From JAAFIP01 sp043747295 (GTDB lineage Bacteria; Pseudomonadota; Gammaproteobacteria; Burkholderiales; Burkholderiaceae_C): a stretch of 9,133 nt of DNA. Below the pieces are notes generated by a model. It saw nothing but the letters and a program-made list of their open reading frames with translations, did no database searches and was not told the DNA's origin. The DNA lies in the NCBI GenBank assembly GCA_043747295.1, contig JAYTPK010000330.1, forward strand, positions 1 through 9,133, in the 5' to 3' direction. Positions 5,422-9,133 of the stretch are shown here, piece by piece; position 1 is the stretch's first letter, and every line of letters begins with the position of its first letter. Position numbers and translations under genes: made by a program.

Positions 5422-6909
5422 ATGGCTACACAAACCGCTACATCTTCCGCGTCATCTGCTGGTGCACAAAGCACGGGCTTGCTAGACGAAATCGTAGAAA
5501 AAAGCAAAGTTGCAAAATCCAGCACAGAGCATGCTCGTGCAAAAGATATTATTTCTGAACTGGTGACCCAAGTGATGGGCGGCACGGTGGTAATGTCTAA
5601 CAACTTGTCGGCAACCATTGATGCCCGTGTTGCAGAGATAGATCGATTAATTTCAGAGCAACTTAGCGCAGTCATGCACGCACCAGAATTCAAGAAGATT
5701 GAAAGCTCGTGGACCGGCTTGCATTACTTGGTATTCAACACATCTACCAGCACGACCTTGAAAATCAAGGTCATGAATGCAACTAAAAAAGAGCTGGTCA
5801 AAGACTTTCAGTCTGCCATTGATTTTGATCAAAGCTCCATGTTTAAGAAAGTATACGAAGAAGAATTCGGCACCTTCGGTGGCGCTCCGTTCGGTACCTT
5901 GATAGGCGATTTTGAAACAACTCGTCAGCCTGAAGACATGTACTTCATTGAGCAGATGGGGCACGTTGCTGCGGCTGCACACGCACCTTACATTAGCGCC
6001 GCCTCGCCTGAGCTCTTCGGACTGGAGAGCTACAGCGAAATGAGCAAGCCGCGCGATCTGGCCAAGGTTTTTGACACTGTCGAATATGCCAAATGGAAGT
6101 CATTTCGCGAATCTGAAGACTCACGCTATGTGGGCCTGACTTTGCCTCGTTTCTTGGGCCGCTTGCCGTTTAATCCTAAAGATGGAACAACTGTTGAAGG
6201 TTTCAATTTTGTTGAAGATGTCGACGGTACAGACCATTCTAAATACCTCTGGTGCAATGCAGCCTACGCTTTTGGCGTACGTTTGACCAAAGCCTTTGAA
6301 GACTTTGGCTGGTGTGCTGCTATCCGCGGCGTAGAGGGTGGTGGTTTGGTCGAAGACTTGCCGACCCACACCTTCAAAACCGATGAAGGCGAAGTAGCAC
6401 TGAAGTGCCCCACTGAAATTGCTATTACTGATCGCCGGGAGAAAGAGTTGAGCGACCTGGGATTCATATCTTTGGTGCACTGCAAAAATACTGACTATGC
6501 CGCATTCTTTGGTGCCCAATCAGCTCAAAAAGCTAAGAAGTACAACACTGATTCTGCAAACGCCAATGCAGTTTTGTCTTCGCAGCTTCAATACATTTTC
6601 TCAGTCTCACGCATTGCGCATTACCTTAAGTCAATGATGCGCGACAAGATCGGCAGCTTCGCAGCTGCCTCTAACGTACAAGATTTTTTGAACCGTTGGA
6701 TCGCGCAATATGTATTGCTGGACGACAACGCTTCGCAAGAGTCTAAAGCGCAGTTTCCATTGCGCGAAGCCAACGTACAGGTAAGTGAAATACCTGGTCG
6801 TCCGGGAGTTTATAGGGCTGTGGCTTTTTTAAGGCCGCACTTTCAGCTCGATGAACTGTCGGTGTCTCTTCGTTTAGTGGCCGAGTTACCCTCGTCTGCT
6901 AAATCTTAA
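5422..6909 (+). CDS. tssC: T6SS contractile sheath large subunit TssC (VipB/ImpC)
   Basis: TssC is the large sheath protein and partner of TssB. Its 495 residues match the family. Landmarks in order: a flexible Ser/Ala-rich N-terminus (1-18; the family's ClpV-recognition helix lies near the N-terminus), GLLDEIVEKSKVA (19-31), IESSWTGLHYLVFNT (93-107), LIGDFE (160-165), GLTLPRFLGRLPFNP (238-252), YLWCNAAYAFGVRL (275-288), PTEIAITDRREKELSDLGFI (330-349), and the C-terminal block from RPGVYRAVAFLRPHFQLDEL (460-479) to the end. The conserved TDRRE.EL.DLGF segment and intact C-terminus indicate a functional gene. The Shine-Dalgarno GAGGAA (5407-5412) lies inside the tssB stop region. Confidence 0.97.
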   Translation: MATQTATSSASSAGAQSTGLLDEIVEKSKVAKSSTEHARAKDIISELVTQVMGGTVVMSNNLSATIDARVAEIDRLISEQLSAVMHAPEFKKIESSWTGLHYLVFNTSTSTTLKIKVMNATKKELVKDFQSAIDFDQSSMFKKVYEEEFGTFGGAPFGTLIGDFETTRQPEDMYFIEQMGHVAAAAHAPYISAASPELFGLESYSEMSKPRDLAKVFDTVEYAKWKSFRESEDSRYVGLTLPRFLGRLPFNPKDGTTVEGFNFVEDVDGTDHSKYLWCNAAYAFGVRLTKAFEDFGWCAAIRGVEGGGLVEDLPTHTFKTDEGEVALKCPTEIAITDRREKELSDLGFISLVHCKNTDYAAFFGAQSAQKAKKYNTDSANANAVLSSQLQYIFSVSRIAHYLKSMMRDKIGSFAAASNVQDFLNRWIAQYVLLDDNASQESKAQFPLREANVQVSEIPGRPGVYRAVAFLRPHFQLDELSVSLRLVAELPSSAKS

Positions 6910-6938
6910 ACTTGTAAATCGTTATTAACAAACTTAAG
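6905..6938 (+). promoter_or_regulatory. Imperfect hairpin spanning tssC stop and the hcp ribosome binding site
   Basis: CTTAAACTTGT (6905-6915) can pair with ACAAACTTAAG (6928-6938) at 9 of 11 positions around a 12-base loop. The right arm includes AAG of the hcp Shine-Dalgarno AAGGGAA (6936-6942). The fold could modulate hcp translation or mark an RNA processing point between sheath and tube messages. The stem is AT-rich with a two-base internal mismatch, so its stability is modest. Confidence 0.3.
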
Positions 6939-6948
6939 GGAATTTATC

Positions 6949-7443
6949 ATGGCAATTGACGTATACCTAAAGCTGGACGAGGCTCCTGGCGAATCTACTG
7001 ATTCTAAGCATGCAAATTGGATTGAATGTTTGGCGGTAAATTTTGAAGTAATTCAGCCGCGCTCAGCAACTGCATCTTCTGCTGGTGGTCACACTGCAGA
7101 GCGTTGTGAACACAAAGATATTGTAATTTCAAAGCTTACTGACATGGCAACACCAAAGTTACTACAGTTGTGCTCAATGGGTAAAACAATTCCAAAAGCA
7201 GTAATTGAATTCATGCGTGCCGACGGCGCAGGTGTCCCTATTAAGTACTTCAGTATCGAACTGACAAACCTATTGGTTAGCGGCGTTGCTCCTTCTGTTT
7301 CTGAAGGTAATATTATGACCGAGACCTTGTCTTTGAAGTACGCGACAGTTAAGTGGGTGTACAACAAGCAAGATATTAAAGGCGGCTCAAAAGGTAGTAC
7401 GAGCGGTGGTTGGGATTTGAGCGCCAATAAAGTGGCCTCTTAA
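6949..7443 (+). CDS. hcp: T6SS inner-tube protein Hcp (TssD)
   Basis: Hcp hexamer rings stack into the tube that is propelled by the sheath; Hcp is also the secreted hallmark of an active T6SS and a chaperone for small effectors. The 164 residues fit the Pseudomonas H1/Burkholderia-type Hcp. Features: MAIDVYLKLDEAPGES at the start, then AVNFEVIQP, the extended loop with ASSAGGHT (42-49), ISKLTDMATPKLLQLCSMGK (60-79), and YFSIELTNLLVSGVAPSVS (100-118). TETLSLKYATVKWVYNKQD closes the beta barrel, before a Gly/Ser tail with GGWDLSANKVAS. There are cysteines at 27, 53 and 75. AAGGGAA (6936-6942) is a strong Shine-Dalgarno six bases from the ATG, in keeping with the large amounts of Hcp needed. 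A terminator-like hairpin follows the gene. Confidence 0.97.
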   Translation: MAIDVYLKLDEAPGESTDSKHANWIECLAVNFEVIQPRSATASSAGGHTAERCEHKDIVISKLTDMATPKLLQLCSMGKTIPKAVIEFMRADGAGVPIKYFSIELTNLLVSGVAPSVSEGNIMTETLSLKYATVKWVYNKQDIKGGSKGSTSGGWDLSANKVAS

Positions 7444-7452
7444 GTTTTAACG

Positions 7453-7466
7453 CTGTAAGTCTACAG
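7453..7466 (+). repeat. Small hairpin directly abutting the post-hcp terminator
   Basis: CTGTA (7453-7457) pairs with TACAG (7462-7466) around the loop AGTC. It ends at the base before the larger terminator-like stem, so the two stems could stack coaxially in the mRNA. It is weak alone and would mainly matter by protecting the hcp 3' end from exonucleases. Confidence 0.3.
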
Positions 7467-7498
7467 ACCGCAGCTTTTAATAGCTGCGGTTTCTTCAT
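7467..7498 (+). terminator. Intrinsic (probably partial) terminator after hcp
   Basis: ACCGCAGCT (7467-7475) pairs perfectly with AGCTGCGGT (7482-7490) around the 6-base loop TTTAAT, followed by TTCTTCATT. The 9-bp GC-rich stem is strong, but the T-run is interrupted. Read-through would allow tssE and tssF to be transcribed at a lower level, matching the high need for Hcp and the low need for baseplate proteins. Confidence 0.75.
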
Positions 7499-7519
7499 TG
7501 GTGGATACGCATTGTAATT

Positions 7520-8017
7520 ATGAAGGGATTTCCCCAAACCCTCTTTGACAAGCTCTTGGGAGAGAAACCGTCGAAAACTATTCACGGCGCCATAACACGT
7601 CTCACCATGGAACAGGTTAAAGACTCGGTTGCGTCTGATTTAGAAGCATTGTTGAATACACGTGCAGTTATTTCTGAGGACAGCTTGCAGTCCTATCCCG
7701 AGTGCAACAGATCCATATTGTCATATGGTTTGAGTGACTTTGCTGGCTTGAGTCTTGCCAGTATCGATGACCGCGCATTTGTTTGTCGTGGCCTAGAAAG
7801 AACTATCTCTCGCCATGAGCCTAGATTGCGCAATGTTCGCGCAACGTTGGAAGTTGATCAAAACTCCATCAACAAATTGTATTTTGGTATCACTGCAATG
7901 CTGGTGATACACGAATCTAAAGAACCGGTAAGTTTCGACGCTTTGCTGCAACCATCGACCTTGCAATACTCCATCAGCAGTTCTAGACGCACAGCCGCTG
8001 TGCACATGGGCGTTTAA
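7520..8017 (+). CDS. tssE: T6SS baseplate protein TssE (gp25-like)
   Basis: TssE is the T4 gp25-like baseplate subunit that starts sheath polymerisation and forms the wedge with TssF, TssG and TssK. The 165 residues show the family pattern: the N-terminal TLFDKLLGE, SILSYGLSDFAGLS in the middle, then the gp25 hallmark around ERTISRHEPRLRNVRATLEV (the EPRL..V strand), followed by LYFGITAMLVI and a C-terminal strand LQYSISS. The ATG at 7520 gives the typical start, but I see no Shine-Dalgarno at normal spacing (the nearest, GGTGGA at 7500-7505, is about 14 bases away). Weak initiation plus the terminator upstream should keep TssE low. tssF begins eight bases after its stop. No tagJ (impE) lies between hcp and tssE, unlike the Pseudomonas aeruginosa H1 cluster. 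Confidence 0.92.
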   Translation: MKGFPQTLFDKLLGEKPSKTIHGAITRLTMEQVKDSVASDLEALLNTRAVISEDSLQSYPECNRSILSYGLSDFAGLSLASIDDRAFVCRGLERTISRHEPRLRNVRATLEVDQNSINKLYFGITAMLVIHESKEPVSFDALLQPSTLQYSISSSRRTAAVHMGV

Positions 8018-8025
8018 GATTTGTT

Positions 8026-9133
8026 ATGGACGATTTGCTGCCATTTTATGAGCGTGAATTAGGATTCTTGCGCCGCTATTCGCGGGAGTTTTCTGAGAAG
8101 TACCCCAAAATTGCTGGGGATTTACTGATGGCAGGCGAGGTGTGTGAGGATCCGCACATTGAGCGCATGATTCAGTCGTTTGCCCTTATGAGCGCTCGTG
8201 TCTCTAAGCGGCTAGAAGACGATTACCCTCAATTTACTGAGGCACTGCTAGAGGTTTTGTATCCTCATTATTTGCGCCCATTCCCGTCGTGTTCTATCGC
8301 ACGATTTGATTATTCTGCTAACGCTGCGCAGCTTACGCGCGCACAGACCATCGAACGCGGTACTGAGATGGCGACCCGCTCTGTCAAGGGAGTAGCTTGT
8401 AAGTTCAAGACTGCCTACGACGTCACAGTAGCGCCCATCAAAATAGAAGATGTTAAATTTGACGCGATTTTTGAATCGCCAGAATCTGTTATTTTGCCCA
8501 GTGGTAGTTCAGCCAAAGTCAGCATCAAACTTAGCAGCACTTCTGAGCAAGTGTCAGTTCAATCCGCTGCTGATACTTTGCGCGTATTTGTCGACGGTGA
8601 GCCTTCATTTTGCGCAGCATTTTTAGATTCAGTTTTTCTAAGAACTCTAGTAGCTTTTGCTGAAGTTGATGGATCCCGTCGTTGGATTCGTCTGCCTAAA
8701 ATACCTGTCATGCCAGTAGGCTTTGCGCAAGATGACGGGCTAATTGATTTTCCTGAGCGCTCACACCCTGCCTACAGGTTGCTCACAGAATATTTTGCAT
8801 TTCCAGAGAAGTTTAATTTCTTTGACATTGACCTTTCTTCTGTCGGTAAATCAATTGGGTATCAAGCAAAGTCGGTCACACTACATTTTGTCTTTTCAGG
8901 GTTACGTGCTGACTCTAGCGCGTCCAGAATGCTGAATAATTTGAATAAAAACAACTTATTGTTGGGTTGTTCGCCAGTTATTAATTTGTTCAAGCAGCGT
9001 GGTGACCCCATCCGCGTTACACACGCTGCAGCCCAATACCCTGTTATTGCAAACTCTAGAAACGCTTATGCCTATGAGGTGTACTCAGTCGACTCAGTAA
9101 AGCTTGTTAAGCAGACTCCCCAGGGGGAGTCGG
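8026..9133 (+). CDS. tssF: T6SS baseplate protein TssF (VasA/ImpG), N-terminal 369 codons, runs off the right edge
   Basis: TssF dimerises around TssG to form the baseplate wedge, comparable to T4 gp6/gp7. I translated the frame from ATG 8026, and it stays open to the window end. The family opening is clear: MDDLLPFYERELGFLRRYSR, then EFSEKYPKIAGDLLM, DPHIERMIQSFALMSARVSK, and RLEDDYPQFTEALLEVLYPH with LRPFPSC, the most conserved part of TssF. Later segments include IERGTEMATR, FLRTLVAF and PAYRLLTEYFAFPEKFNFFD, also typical. Full-length TssF is around 600 residues, so roughly the first 60% is here. The gene starts eight bases after tssE with no obvious Shine-Dalgarno, so its translation is probably coupled to tssE. 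tssG is expected next, beyond the window. Confidence 0.95.
   Translation, partial: MDDLLPFYERELGFLRRYSREFSEKYPKIAGDLLMAGEVCEDPHIERMIQSFALMSARVSKRLEDDYPQFTEALLEVLYPHYLRPFPSCSIARFDYSANAAQLTRAQTIERGTEMATRSVKGVACKFKTAYDVTVAPIKIEDVKFDAIFESPESVILPSGSSAKVSIKLSSTSEQVSVQSAADTLRVFVDGEPSFCAAFLDSVFLRTLVAFAEVDGSRRWIRLPKIPVMPVGFAQDDGLIDFPERSHPAYRLLTEYFAFPEKFNFFDIDLSSVGKSIGYQAKSVTLHFVFSGLRADSSASRMLNNLNKNNLLLGCSPVINLFKQRGDPIRVTHAAAQYPVIANSRNAYAYEVYSVDSVKLVKQTPQGES

Noticed and set aside
4971..5693. Long minus-strand open frame (240 codons) opposite tssB and tssC
   Set aside because: It is antisense to two well-supported sheath genes, its product is Ser/Thr-rich low-complexity sequence of no family I recognise, and it spans the tssB-tssC junction. 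It is a shadow of codon bias on the other strand.
6121..6519. Minus-strand 132-codon frame opposite tssC
   Set aside because: It is antisense to conserved TssC blocks with no plausible start signal or family resemblance.
8744..8935. Plus-strand 63-codon frame in another phase
   Set aside because: It lies entirely within the tssF reading frame, which carries conserved TssF segments across this stretch.

Overview
This window is the core of a type VI secretion system (T6SS) locus, the contractile phage-tail-like machine that Gram-negative bacteria use to inject effectors into rival bacteria or host cells. The proteins look most like those of Betaproteobacteria (Burkholderiales-like). The evidence is the divergent layout with a TPR lipoprotein in front of tssB, the order tssB-tssC-hcp-tssE-tssF, and a Pseudomonas H1/Burkholderia-type Hcp of 164 residues. 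Most of the window has moderate GC (about 39% by hand count in part of tssK). The organism call is an inference and cannot go below class or order.

Two gene sets diverge from a shared control region of about 190 bp (4036-4224). Leftward (minus strand) run tssJ (outer-membrane lipoprotein), tssK (baseplate-to-membrane adaptor), tssL (inner-membrane DotU protein) and the first 362 codons of vgrG (spike), which continues past the left edge. Rightward (plus strand) run a TPR/proline-rich lipoprotein, tssB and tssC (sheath), hcp (inner tube), tssE (baseplate gp25-like) and the first 369 codons of tssF (baseplate wedge), which continues past the right edge. tssM, tssA, tssG and tssH/clpV are not in the window.

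The genes fit one machine. TssJ and TssL, with an unseen TssM, make the membrane complex. TssK docks the baseplate (TssE, TssF, and TssG outside the window) onto it. VgrG sits at the tip of the Hcp tube, and the TssB/TssC sheath contracts around the tube to drive it out.

All genes belong to known T6SS families, and I see no new system. The points worth a second look are these: vgrG in the place after tssL where tssM is often found; a rise to about 70% GC inside vgrG; a serine-rich insertion in VgrG; a little-characterised TPR/proline-rich lipoprotein heading the sheath operon; a symmetric repeat cluster in the divergent promoter region; and hairpins around hcp that may set its high expression relative to baseplate genes. 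No gene-free stretch exceeds 300 bases. I saw no tRNA, rRNA, CRISPR array, insertion sequence or integrase.
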